A stretch of DNA of 64,000 nt, from NCBI RefSeq assembly GCF_921293095.1, contig NC_060252.1, positions 43,276,881-43,340,880 on the forward strand, written 5' to 3'. Position numbers and translations under genes: made by a program. Below the pieces are notes generated by a model, which saw only the letters and a list, made by a program, of their open reading frames with translations, was not told the DNA's origin and made no database searches. The stretch comes from Ischnura elegans. Lineage: Eukaryota; Arthropoda; Insecta; Odonata; Coenagrionidae. Below, in pieces: positions 35,943 through 48,150 of this stretch; the stretch's first letter is position 1; each line of letters begins with the position of its first letter.

Positions 35943-38900
35943 TATAGAGGGCTAGTTCGGGGGTTTGGATGGAGCTAAGTAGGGAGGAGATTTTAAACGC
36001 CATTTTGGAGGGACTAATGTTAGGCAAGCAGGGAAGGGAGGAAGAGAATAGTATTAATATATGAAATGTAATTGATAAGGGTTTAAAGGGAATCGAAGAA
36101 AGAAGTTCAATTTGGGGACTCATCACTACTTCCAACATAATACCTTCGTCATCGGCCGAAAAAATCATTTATCGGGTGATACACGGCAGATACAGAGAAA
36201 AAAAGTTGCACTTGTGGTAAGGGTTGCCTACGACGTACAAAGACGACCTCGCTGGTCATTTGCGTACTATTGAAGGTCATCTTAGCTTCATCCTCCAATG
36301 ATTCCTCCGATGCATCGTGACACGCGATCGAAATTATGGGCCTCATATCGCAGGCGGATTTTTTTTCAAAACCTTTCAGGTAATACGATATTAAAATGTC
36401 ATTCATTATTGCTTGGATGATTTTCCCCGGGGAAAAAATTCCTAAAACTGAATTTACACTCCACCGCACGAAAAAAGTTGCTTGGAAAAGTGTTTTTATG
36501 ACAAAAACCATACATATATAATCCAAAAATATTGAAATCTATTAAATAGCATGTTTCATGCTGATCAAGTATAATGATATTTATGCTATAAAAATCCATT
36601 CAAAACTCTAATCGCCACTAAAATTTAAATATTTTGAAGAAGAAGGAACCGGGCAGGGAAATATTCCACCCCTTGGTAGTTTAAAATTACAATCTAGCGT
36701 GGGATGATATTGAAGATTCGGCCCCTAAATTTTCAACATCCTCCATTTCAGAGGCCATCAAAGAAGTTATTACTGCAACGCTAAATACGTATTCCCATTT
36801 ATTTGAAATACCTCCGCCATATCATGCACTTATCATTTCATTGTGCATAGCCCATGTCACGATGTCTCCATTCCCCACATAATATCAACGGCACTGCTCA
36901 GTTACACAAAGCCATTTCTAGCAGAGATCACAGTGGAGACTCAGCATTATTGCTCAAGCCTAATAATGTCCTATTAAGTTGTGTGATTACTGTAAGACCA
37001 ACCAGTTAGTTTTTACCACAACCCCACGAAAGCTTTAGAGTCATTCTTTTTTTCCAACGCATTTCTCCTCTCTTACCCTCGGGGATGGCTAAGCTTTTAT
37101 TATTTCCTGCTCAAAGGTCACCTCAGCAATAAAAAACAACTCGATCCTCTCCCCCAGAAACACCTCGCGCTTCTCGGAATAACGTGTAGCCATGAGATTG
37201 TCTCGATTCACTCGACAGCGGACTGTTCGAGGCGGGAAGGTTAAAAGGATAACATTTCAATTCATCAAGATCTTTGGCGAGGATTTGATGGGCGGAGGTG
37301 ATTCTCTCGAAGAAAAGAAAAATTAGTCAAGGGACAGCGACTGAGAAGCAGACGGGCAAGGATATATAGGAATGGGAAATGGAAAACGTAAGAGAGTTTC
37401 AATGACTTTACCACGGTGGTTGAGTGCGCAATTTCCGACAAAAGAGCCATTGTATATTGTTGCGCTAATGATGAGACTGAGAGAGAGGGAGAGAGAGGGG
37501 AGGAATTTGCTTATGCCTGAGGAGTTAGCGTGCGAAATGACAAAAACACCGCGTGACAACTTTGGGAGAACAGTCACAGGCACCCAGGCAGAAACAAAAA
37601 AGTCATGAATAATTAATACATAGATTTACCGGCGCAAATTTTTAAGAATACTTTAATTTATTATTGATTACGGAACTCAAATGCAATTGAACAGCAAAGG
37701 TATGAACAAAAAATGCGCTAAGAACAAATGGCGGGTAGTCTTTCACATCGAAAATTTATCTTTAATGAATGTGTTTTCTTTAATGTAGGTATACGAATGA
37801 TTGCTCTCTTGTACGATTTTGCCGGGGCTAGAAAAAATGTTAACTTAGTATCTAATTATGCACTTCATACTTCCTGAATTTCATTTAATTATCTCCACCT
37901 ACAAAATGATGCCTGGAATCCACTATAAACCACTTGAAGCAGCACAGCTTCAATATCCTCGCTTTCGTATTCAATTTACCTAAACAATTCGAATAACATA
38001 CGCACGATATACACGATAAGATTAACCTTCCCTGAACTGATAGCGCAGTCACGATCTTGAAACAAATCCCGATTTTTTTTAACGAAATCAGGATTCCTCA
38101 CTAAAAGTACAGTAAGAAAACAAGAGTAGAAAAATTATTTACGACATAAACTTTGAGAAAATAATATTGAAAATGATCCTCTCAGAGGCTTGCAAATGAC
38201 GAAATACTGACATAAAGCGATTTACAATACCCTGGGTATTAAGGTAGGTACCGCGGTAGATGCAAAAAATCACGAATACTGGGTATAGAGGGTGTTTCAG
38301 GGGGAATATGCGATATTTCAGGAGATGGTAGGGGAGACAATTATAAGCTTTTTTGTCCACAAACATGGGGTCGCAACTCCTTAGTTACTGAGCTATGGCA
38401 ATGAAAACATTTCTTGGATGCACACTACAGTTGTCATGAAAAGTCTAAATTTTTTCCATTCCATTTATAAATGTTAAATTACGTAATGAACATGACTAGA
38501 ATACACATTTTCTAGGATAGAAGCAATAATAAGAAAAATGTATATTGGATCCAAACCTCTCTTCAATGCACATTCCTCAACGAAGGAAAGAATTATTGAA
38601 GTGAATAATTGTTCTACTTTCCAGTCGTTTTCACATTTGAATTGGCCTTAAACTGTGTAAGCATTAATAATAATTGCACTGTAATTAAACCAACCGCTCC
38701 CCTGGAAATTAAAAGGTGCGTGGTACCGTTACGCTCGAAAAGACATTAAATCCAGTGCAAAGATTATTTTAGGAACATCTATTGGGAGCAAATGTACAAA
38801 AAAACATGATGATAGTAAAGATAAGCTGATATTATTACATGAATATCAACATCAATTACACCTTATTAAGCTCCTCTAAGGGACTGACCCCGAGACTACT

Positions 38901-39200
38901 TCCCACCCCGTTTGAACCACCTATATAGTTAAGTATATTTTATTAATTGAAATATTCGGTATTGAAGACGAACTGTTCACTGTGTTACAGTTCTCTATGA
39001 CCTGTTCACACTGTCCTGTGGGGTTCAACTAGTTGCTCGCTAACGCTGAAGCCTTTTCTTCACTATTTTTAAAGTTTTAACAGAAAATTTATGTAAATTT
39101 GTATTAAAAAATAATGATTTATCCACTTTCTACAGTTCTCTTAGTAACGTTGTAGGAATGGGAAAAAATAAAGTGAAAATTCTTTAGCAACTGTGGTCAA
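35943..39200. other. No gene recognised: right flank of the duplication
   Basis: Unique sequence starting tatagagggctagttcgg. A 125-codon minus frame (36526-36149) contains a polar stretch (H-D-A-S-E-E-S-L-E-D-E) but no family I know and no convincing splice sites. A GA-rich tract lies at 37478-37500. A block around 38290-38395 (gggtgtttcagggggaatat) looks like a dispersed repeat end. Confidence 0.35.
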
Positions 39201-39857
39201 TAGGGTGGTTTCCTATTATTTTTTTATTGCCTATATCGGAAGATTATTACTCAGTACGTATTTCACGCTTTTAGATTTTTAAATGGCGATATCTATTTTT
39301 CGCGATTAAATGAAAAGTGAAAATTTTCAAGCGCGCGAAAACGCGACGGGTAAGGAAATCTCTCCGTGTGACGTATTTCTGGTTCCCCCTCCCGCCTTGT
39401 GAGGTGACCTTGATCGAGGCTCTGAGCGCTGATAGGACGCAGGATGTTAGCGGGTAGCTGAGTATCTTGCTGGATGGTAGCGCTTGGCTGAAAAAAGGTT
39501 TATTAATACCTTATCAAACGAAGGAAACTTTCCGACCTTAGCCAGTTTTAATAGGTGATTATTAAGACATATTTCCCTGAGCTCTGCGCCTCATGCATGC
39601 ATTGGTAATCTCAGACGATGTATAACTCCTATCTTCTCGTATAGAAACTAGGTGCCTGTGACGTCACGTGGAGTGGCATCGCATGGGCGCCAATCTGGCC
39701 CTTTTCAAATGAGTATAAAAATTGACCATTGCCATTCGTCTAAACCGGTATTTCTAAAACGAAATAATTTGTATAAGTATTATGAATACAGTAATGGTGG
39801 GTAACAAATCGCAATCAATGCCATTCGGTTTCTTTGATGAAGGAAACTACCCTATTA
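39201..39857. mobile_element. 657-bp MITE, copy 1
   Basis: Close relative of 50257-50913, of exactly equal length. Ends TAGGGTGGTTTCCTATTA and the complement of GGAAACTACCCTATTA form short inverted repeats. The interior is non-coding, with ttcaagcgcgcgaaaacgcg and a CRE-like tgacgtcacgtggag. No clear target duplication was found. Confidence 0.75.
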
Positions 39858-40071
39858 CATGATCCTCTATAATTTAGACTCAATGAAAACAGAAGCGGCA
39901 GTCGATTTTGTATAAAAAATAAAATTATGCTTAAATAGGAATGGAAAAAATAAACCGGATGGCAATATGGTCATGCGAGCAATGAAGTGGTGCTCTGCTA
40001 TCTAGACAGATTTATGCGAAAACGGCGTCTAGGCTTCCGTGTAATAACTATATTGGAACCATATTTTCATA

Positions 40072-40765
40072 TACATCTACATAATACCCCGCAAGCCGCC
40101 TAAAAGGCGTGTGGCAGGGGGTGTTAGGACACCAGCCGTTTACAGCTATTAAAAAAAAAAGAAGTGCTCTAACGAGGTTGGGACAAGCGTTTATTAAGGT
40201 CCTTTATTGTTCGGGGGAAAAACGAATTCCCATATCTATCCGTTCGGCAAAAAATCTCTCTTAATTTATCGCTTCTGTCGGACCTGGAGATATAGTGTGG
40301 CTCTAAGATTATGTTCTCAGTGTCGCTCTTAAAGATATCCATTCTTAATTGTTCAAGCAATCTAAGCCTAGCGCGCAGCCTCCGAGTCTCCAACGGCTCC
40401 CAGCCTAATTCGCTTAACATCTGGGTAACACTGTCTGTACGCCCGTAGCGGTTTTTGACGAAACGCGCAGCCTTCCTTTGTATCTTATTCAGTTCGCGGA
40501 TTAAGTCTTTCTGCACTGGATCCCATACACTCGCTGCATATTCAAGGTGCGGTCGGACGAGAGCGAAATAGCACCTTTCTTTTACTTTCTCATCCGGAAA
40601 TCTTCCCACAATACGCTTGACGAATCCTAATTTCTTCAGGGCTATGCCGCAAATATTCTTTATATGTGTTCCCCACGTGAGGTTCGAGGTTGTCGTAACT
40701 CCCAGGTACTTCACTTCGTCTGTTGCCTTTATGTTAATGCCATCTACTGCATAAACATTAGTGGA
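40072..40765 (-). pseudogene. 5'-truncated LINE (CR1/L2/Jockey-type RT end plus 3' UTR)
   Basis: Open minus frame from about 40765 to 40169. It holds the C-terminal third of a LINE polymerase: V-K-Y-L-G-V, W-x2-H-I, L-G-F-V-K-R-I-V-G-R, Y-F-A-L-V-R-P-H-L-E-Y-A-A-S-V-W-D-P, I-Q-R-K-A-A-R-F-V, L-G-W-E-P-L, R-R-L-R-A-R-L, and C-R-T-D-R-Y-G-N-S-F-F-P-R-T-I. The + strand left of it has a 3' UTR with a small stem (gcctaaaaggc) and the tail catctacataatacccc. Clade assignment is tentative. Confidence 0.8.
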
Positions 40766-42805
40766 CTTTTAGTCTAGAAGACATTTAGGCTTACGTTGAC
40801 GTCGGATTGTATCGATGAAGATGATTTAGTGTCATGCTTAGCAAAAGCCATGTCCAATAATCTGCACTTATACAATTATTTATGTAAATATTTAAAGATT
40901 TTTCAACAAAAATGGTTTTTAAGACGAATTTTATTATCAAAATGTCAAAATTTAAGATTTAGGGGAAAATATTATTCATAAAAATATACTTCGAATCAAC
41001 AGCATAGCAAACAACATCCTTACTGGATTAAAAAGTGTAATACACAGGCGTTTTGGTGGGATATTCTTTGTTCGCAACTATATATATCAACTAAAATGAC
41101 CATTAGTGATCTAAAATGACTCAATTGAAAATCTTCAATATTAAGCGAAAATATTTACACCCCATTACTCAGATAATGTATTACGGCTCTAATAAACCCC
41201 ATTTCCTTTTACTGCGACGATATATCCGATGACGAGGCGGATTTTTTTGAAGATAATGTACTAATGATACAAGTAATTAACCTTCTATGTATATGGGGAA
41301 AAAAGTATCCAAACAAAGTTTGTGCCGCCACTATCGCTCCGCGGAATAGTGGGTTTCCTTTCCAGTGGGTTGTTATTCTTTGGTCAGTGAGGGAAATTCA
41401 AACAAGGCAAACCATTTCCTATCTCCGTCGTCCAAATACACCACCGACTACTGAGTCTCCCGCAACCCAGAGCATGATTCGCGATGAACTCCGTAGAATA
41501 GAGGCGCATTCGACGGCATCATGTGCGCACAATGGGAACGCTCCTCTGAATTTTCCTTCGCCTATCTCAACGATACGGCAAAAATCACTACCCACGTATT
41601 TGAATGCAGTTGATTTTGAAGGAGTTTTAGCTTTTCCGGAAGGACTGACGAGCACATTGCCAGAACGCGTTTTTCTTACGATCGAGAGGGATATGTTCCT
41701 ACCTTGATTTAAGATGCCTTTGTCAGCAGGCGAAAGGGGGAAAAGTAGTCAGCTTGTTGGAGGCAGGCTTAACAGTAGCGGAAACATAGCGAAGGATGAA
41801 TAAAAATTGAAGTACCGTGTACTACTCGGAGAAACGCAACAGGGAGGGTAATGAGGTATTGAAAAATCGGAGAAGACCTCCACCTGATTTCCATCTGAGA
41901 TGTGACCGATTAGGACCGAGGTGTACAACCGCAGATGTTGATACAGACATATAATACATCGAAGTGCTGCTGAGAATTTTATAACAGGAGAGATATTGTC
42001 CCAAGTGAAGTGTGAATTCATTGGAGTATATTTTTCGTCCTTTTTTCCTCCATTATTTTTGTTCACATTAATTTAGATATCTATTTGATCCTTACATATT
42101 GTTACAAGTAAGCGAAATGTCATGCATTGTTTTGATTTAAAAATATTGGTTTTCAAATAAATTGGAAAGAAAGTGAGGTATCAAACTGCAGAAAATAAAT
42201 GTTTTTTCCACTGGCTAGGGAAAAAAATGTTAGTTTTGTTTTACGATTTATGGAATTTACCTGGAAAATTGTGTGTCGTCAATTAAATTTGTAGCAATCA
42301 TGTGCATATGATTGAGAAAATTTTCAGTCGCAATTGACGCACTAAAACCTTTTAAAGTGATAATTGTTTAGGCATCAGTGGTCACCATAGATTTAGTTCT
42401 GTGTACCGTGTAGCATATTGAGCCCTGAAGGTCTTTTTTTAGAGTAGAGAGTAGGGAAGGGTGTAAATATAATGGTGGGTTGATAAATAAAAGGGTAAAT
42501 TCAGATGTTCTCACAGGTAAAAGTTCTTCAAGAAATGAGAATAGAGTGAAAGAAAGAAAAATCAGCCTGTCATAATCCGCATTACCAATTTACAATAATA
42601 CAGGTTATAACGTTAAGCATGAGAAACGTCAGTTGAATCATAATATCAAAGGCAGTCAAGGTTAAAGTATGGTGAAACAATAAAATCTGCAGAACCATGA
42701 AGTAGGGATATAGAGCCTAAAAATAGTCTAATAAACAGGAGCGAATCAAAAACAGTCCCGAATCGCAATGATACTAGTTTCAAAGTAATAACCTTGGCAT
42801 TAATT
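40766..42805. other. No gene recognised; one GC-richer 147-codon frame
   Basis: The + frame 41264-41707 is long for this base composition and is preceded by an acidic stretch (D-D-x3-D-D-E-A-D-F-F-E-D). It has no domain I recognise, and the opposite strand is also open at 41655-41419. It may be a fragment of an unknown element. Confidence 0.3.
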
Positions 42806-43505
42806 AATGGTCGTAGTTTAAGGAATTAAATTCCCGAATTCTACCATTTAATTCATAGGACGAAGTAAAATGTTATTATGGGAACAAATAGTTGACTAAC
42901 AGATGAAGATTTAGACGGTAAATTCTTCCCAAAATCGTTCATTGTTCATCGAAAAGATAGAATTAATCGAACTGGAGGCGGAGTATTTATAGCTGTAAAT
43001 AATTCAATCGTCAGATAAGCGGAAACCATAACTGAGACCAGCGTTTAATCTGTGTGGTGTTCAATTAAATATCTTAAATTTAAAAATATATTAGTAGCTA
43101 GTACTAAAGAGCACCAAACACAGATTTAACATCAAAGTTAGATTTTGAAACCCAAATAAACAACATAGCATCCAAGTATCCTGAAAGAAACTTGATTTTG
43201 GTGAAGATTTCAACGCACCTTCTAAGGATTAGGAGACGTATAGCTTCATTCCTGATGGGGGGAATTAATTGATTTGCGAGGCGTCATTACACATTTTTAC
43301 ATAAAATTCATTGTTTCAAATAGCATCCGCACCCAACAGAGGAGACAGTATTCTTGATTTATTAGCGACAAGTATACCTCATCAGGTAATAAACGTGAAA
43401 ACCGCCGAAGGAATAAGTGACCATAGGGTAGTAACTGCAAAGGTTTCTCTAAATTCCACTGAAATGTTCAAGAAAGAACGTAAAGTTTTCCTTTTTAAGA
43501 GCTGA
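42806..43505 (+). pseudogene. LINE endonuclease (APE-type) pseudogene
   Basis: Broken + frames keep the order of a LINE endonuclease domain: N-G-R-S-L-R ... E-F-Y-H-L-I near 42806, a T-D-E-D-L-D-G ... Y/H-R-K-D-R stretch, T-G-G-G-V-F-I-A-V near 42974, then P-E-R-N-L-I-L-V near 43180, and finally an open piece (43311-43505) with R-G-D-S-I-L-D-L-L-A-T-S and G-I-S-D-H-R-V-V, the SDH-type C-terminal active-site motif. At least three stops and shifts break it. No polymerase follows. Confidence 0.75.
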
Positions 43506-44361
43506 TTCTGATGGGTTTAAGAGTCATCTGAAAAATGCCTTCCCCGCGTTATAAGTAATTACTTGAACCTAAGATTATTGCAATTATAAAATTTTACGAT
43601 TTCATTGGTAGCTTTCTTTACAAAATAGCGTTAATATATTATGTGAAAATAAATGAAGGTATTAGAGAACCTGATGATTTTGTGAAAAGGTTAATCGTAA
43701 GGTTATTTTTGAGCCTTTTTTTAAATTTCAGTGCAGCGTCAAGGAAAGCATTTTCTAGATATATGAGAGAACTTTACTACACTTTAAAATTTACAAGCTT
43801 TACACCTGAAATTATCACTTTTCACAGTATTTTTTAATGCGAAAATCTAATTTTCATTAATTTTTATCTTGTTTTTAAAAGAGAGAATCGAGAAAAAATC
43901 TTTTTCGTGCATGCAGTTTCCTAAAATTTTCCGAAGAGGACTACCGAATTCCTCGGCAAGGAGTAAGGAGTGCCCCACCATAAGCCCTTTCAAGGGCTCC
44001 CAATCTACCCAGACCGCCCCTGGATTCGTCAAGCTTTCTTGGAAATATTTGTGATTGACATAGCAAGAAAGAGGTACTACTCCGCATACGAAATGCCATA
44101 CCGTTAATATGTAACGAGTATATAAGATTCAGCGCAGAAATACTGTGTACGTTAAATTAATAGAATACAAAGATATCCGCGCAGTTAAAAAAAAGACTGC
44201 AAAATCCGTAGAGAAAGCGATACACAAATTATCAGAAATAAATTAGAATTGAAGCCGTTAGCCGAAGGATACGCTAATGGTTTATATTGCTTGAGCAATT
44301 AAAAATAAATATCATTCAGTGTAACATAAAGAGCATAAAAAGAGAATCTCTTTGCCAATTC

Positions 44362-44417
44362 ATCACCAATAGAAATCATTAACACCATCACCACCATCAC
44401 CAATAGAAATCATTAAC
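44362..44417 (+). repeat. Direct repeat of a 23-bp block
   Basis: atcaccaatagaaatcatta followed by aca occurs twice, separated by a short ccatcaccacc run. Looks like a local slippage or repair duplication. Confidence 0.6.
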
Positions 44418-44849
44418 AAAGAAAGATGTTTTGCCTAACGGAAAGGTGTAGTAATTAGGTTTTTTCCCTAGTTAAAAAGGACTAAAATAGGTGATAGGTG
44501 GTACTTTGTACACGCATTTGGGGTTATCTATTAATTACGGGTGGCATTTAGGGGGGCCGTGGGTCAAGGCGATTCTCACCCCATCTCATGTCGGGTACAG
44601 GGTCGTACTGGCAAATATCACAATATTTTTCCGCGAGAAACAGTGCAAAATTGCGATCTAAGTAATCGAAAATAACAGTGTATAACTAATATTAAATAAA
44701 AATAATTAAATAAAATTGTGTTTTATGACCTTAGTACTGTAGATCTTTCTCTCAGTACTGGCCGTTTCCAATAATTTTGTGTTATTTATTAAGAACTAAC
44801 CGTTGATGGGAGAAATAGGTGTTTGGTATCCCTTTAATGAATGAATTTT

Positions 44850-45060
44850 CCTTTTTTTCATTTAGAGGCTGGTACCATTTTGTTAAAAAATAGCAAACTA
44901 CGATTTTTAAAAAGATGGATGAAGTATAATGCCGCCTGTAGCAAAATTCTTAATGATTTCACAAAAAAATTAAATTTTCTATCGTTTTTTTCATTTATTT
45001 ATTTAGAGGTTAGCACCACTAAGTTGAAAAATGGCAGGCTACGATTTTTTAAGAGACGGA
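44850..45060 (+). repeat. Imperfect direct repeat, period about 135-140 bp
   Basis: tttcatttagaggctggtac ... gcaaactacgatttttaaaa is repeated as tttatttagaggttagcacc ... gcaggctacgattttttaag about 140 bases on. The two copies are roughly 80% alike. Confidence 0.55.
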
Positions 45061-46745
45061 TCGCGTAAAATTACGTAGGTACCAAAAATCGAAGGATTTT
45101 ACGTGGCGTAATATTACGCCCTTAGCACCCAAAGTGTTAGTAAATCCAACGCAATGAAGCATAATGTAACGTATTGCTATGAAAATTTCCAGATGCCACC
45201 AATGTGAAGCAAACATTTAGGCCGTTTATTCATTATTTCGTATTTAAATATTTACAGTAACATTATTATGAATCTATCAGGTGAAAGATACTTCAAACAT
45301 TGGCGTATTCATTGAGTTTAAATACTAAAACTTACCGAATAAATCGTATGGGATGATTCTGGATCAGATGCGTCTGGTCTTCTCAATCCCGCTGTCCTGG
45401 TGCAAGTTACTTGGGAATGCTGTTGGCCTCTGCTTATATAGCATTGTGAGCTACCGTGGACCCACCAAGGAGGGGAAATCGGAAGACATCATTCCTCACG
45501 GATGTTAGTATCACCCATGTCTCACCCAGGTATCACCCATGTGTCACGTGTCCCATGATGATTTGCGCCAATAAATATTTATAAAATGACCTCTAGAACG
45601 AGCATAATATTTATTATTAATAATTATTATTTCGTATCACTCCGAAAAAGACCGGACGAATAAAAGATATCCGATTCTCAATACTGCGAAAACATTTCCT
45701 TCTATTTAATCAACGGTGAAATCGTACTCCAATACAAGTTATTGATTGACGTAATAGATCTTTTTCAAGAAGAAAAATCTTATTTTCAACAGGAAGTTAA
45801 GTTGTTTGCATACTTTTATATATCTCCCATTGCAGTATTTACGGTCTTTTGAGAAAAAACGTCGTATCATCGCTAAGATTGACGTAGGTGTTTGTTGACA
45901 ATCGCGCGGTACTGCATCCGCTGTGACTACAATTCGCTATTGACGCTTTTTTGTGCCCGTGAAAATTCTTTATTTGCGCAAATCCACTGCCGACGCATGT
46001 ATGGTTGGACAAACATACAGAGGCTAAGACTTCCGGTCTCTGGTCGTCGGCGTTTCCTAATGCGTGCTCCCCTGTTAAACACCCTAGACGTGGCTCGCAG
46101 GTTATTATGTAGATGCAGCTGTAGCTGTAATGCCATCGGCGCGGCGCCCGTGAGCCTCTCTCTGGCGCAGACTGTAGTCCAGCAGGACTGAACTTACGCG
46201 GCACATCCTACCCCCTATATTTTTTGGGGAATCGTGAGTTTCTCTTGATTAAAAATTCAGTGCTTAAGTACCCACAATGGCGCATTAAAATTTAGCTTGC
46301 ATGGAATAATCTTGCATCTTACTTATGAATTCAAAATATAAAAGAGTGCTGCACATTGGAATCAAATTGGTTTCAACCGAGTTGTTTCAGAATAGTTTGA
46401 GAATTTTGTTGATCGCAGGAAATTACAGCTTATTATAATGTAATCGCTGAGAAGTGGCTTAGCTTTATTCAAGCCTAGATAGTGCGTGAACCATGCAGAT
46501 GAGTTTTGTTATGTATACGTTGAAATTACTTTGAAGGCTCAAAGGTGGAGAATTACTCCCTTTTTCAGACATAAGCTTTTTTTTTACTGCCTGTTGGGTG
46601 GCCAAGATAAAGGATGGGCTCCCCATGTGTTGTGAGGCACCAGTGCAGGGCTTCTTACTGTTGGACTAAGGGAAAACGTCATAAGGAATTTGCCATTCCC
46701 ATGATTTGGCGGATCCTTCTTCAGACTGTTATTTTTGTTGAAAAA

Positions 46746-48150
46746 ATGAAACGAATTACACTGAAGTCAAAACACACAGTAAAATATCTAGACAACTTTG
46801 AATCAGCGATACTAATGTTCCCTCACTCTGAAAATGTAAAAGAGCCGGAACCAATGGAGTATGTTAGTCTTAGCGAAGATTCAGAAAGTAATCAAGAACG
46901 TGATAAGGAAGGATTCGGAAACTCGGAGGACCCAAATTTTGGAGCGAGTACATCTGATGGACCTCATTTTATAGCGCAAGAGAATTTAAATGATCAAGTG
47001 CACGGTTTAAATTTTATCAAAAAAGTAGGGTGAAATATTAGGACCACGATTGGTCCTAAGATTGGTTGGAAATTGCTGGATCCACATACGAAACTTTTAA
47101 TGTCTCCATCTCGCCATGACAAATTAGAATTGATTTTTTCTCTAGAAAACCATTTGATTTTTTTTCAATGATGTTCTCTCCGATATGGATACTCTTAATT
47201 TTGAATTCAACACAGATGATTACGTTTGTTCATTTACTCCTCCTAGGTTATATTAAAGACTAATCTCTAACATAATGGCAATGAGCTCCCATTAATGCTG
47301 TTAACTCATTAAACTGAAATGAAAGAATTTTACGAGAATATGCAGTTACTTTTAGAAAAAAATCACTACCAAAAATATAAATGGAAAATTTGAGGCCACT
47401 AAAAAGTAATTGCAATTTGACTAGGCTTACAGCTTGGTTATATGAAATGTTGTTGCTTCATCTGCGAGGGGGATATAAGAGACAGAAAAGAATTATTACT
47501 TGAAAGAAAAATTGTCCGGAATATAAAGAACTCGTTCCTGGATCCAAAAATGTCCTTTGTCAGCCTTTGGTCGATCCAAAATATATTCTTTTTCCACCTC
47601 TACATATGAAATATATAAGGACTTTTTCAATTTTGTGAAAGCAATGGTCAAAAATAGTGCTGATTTTTCTTATTTGAAACAAAAGGTCCTTCAATTAAGT
47701 GAGGCAAAGATCAAAGAAGGAATTTGTATTGGGCCACAGATTAAGGAAGCGCTGAAGGATTCGGAATTTCAACAGCAATTGAGGTCAACGGAAAAAAGCG
47801 CGTGGAACGCATTCAGAAATGTATCTGGACATTCTTTAGGAAATATCATGGCTGAAAATTATCATGATCTGGTGGCTAATATAATTAATTGTACCAAAAA
47901 ATGAGCTGCAATATGATTAAAAAAAATATTTTCTCGACTCACACCTTGCCTTTTTCCACCAAAACTCAGCGCTGTTAGAGATGAACACAGTGAGCGTTTC
48001 AACCAAGATGTTTTACATTTGGAAAAATAGTACTTACCTCGGAAATTTTAGCAACATCTTAGCAGATTACTGATGGACACTTAGTAGGGACTTACCAGAT
48101 GCTAAATTTTCGAGAAAGTCCTATGAAAGTACCATTTTTTCACATTTTAA
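46746..48150 (+). pseudogene. Decayed ORF of a dispersed transposon-associated arthropod family
   Basis: From ATG 46746 the + frames, joined across stops and shifts, follow the order I associate with a long uncharacterised protein that recurs in many arthropod genomes. The order: a K-H-T-V-K-Y start and acidic/serine linker, D-P-N-F-x-A-S-T-S (~46930), M-K-E-F-Y-E-N-M-Q-L-L-L-E-K (~47330), L-Q-L-G-Y...C-C-C-F-I-C-E (~47430), an open piece 47557-47904 with K-I-K-E-G-I-C-I-G-P-Q-I and E-K-S-A-W-N-A-F, then R-D-E-H-S-E-R-F-N-Q-D (~47980) and L-P-D-A-K-F-S-R-K-S-Y (~48110). I recall the family by pattern only and cannot give its name or chemistry. A degraded mobile-element protein is the likely identity. 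Confidence 0.6.

Larger units (their letters stand above)
43506..46745. other. No gene recognised
   Basis: AT-rich spacer with two small direct repeats (listed separately), a repeated tatcacccatgt near 45509 and 45531, and one GC-rich island at 45890-46200. The island has overlapping open frames on both strands (99 codons +, 121 codons -), none recognisable. Confidence 0.35.

Noticed and set aside
38280-38400. Named retroelement end
   Set aside because: Looks like a dispersed repeat terminus, but no partner end or coding motif was found to name it.
45839-46204. GC-rich island as a coding exon
   Set aside because: Open on both strands because of composition; no recognisable protein.
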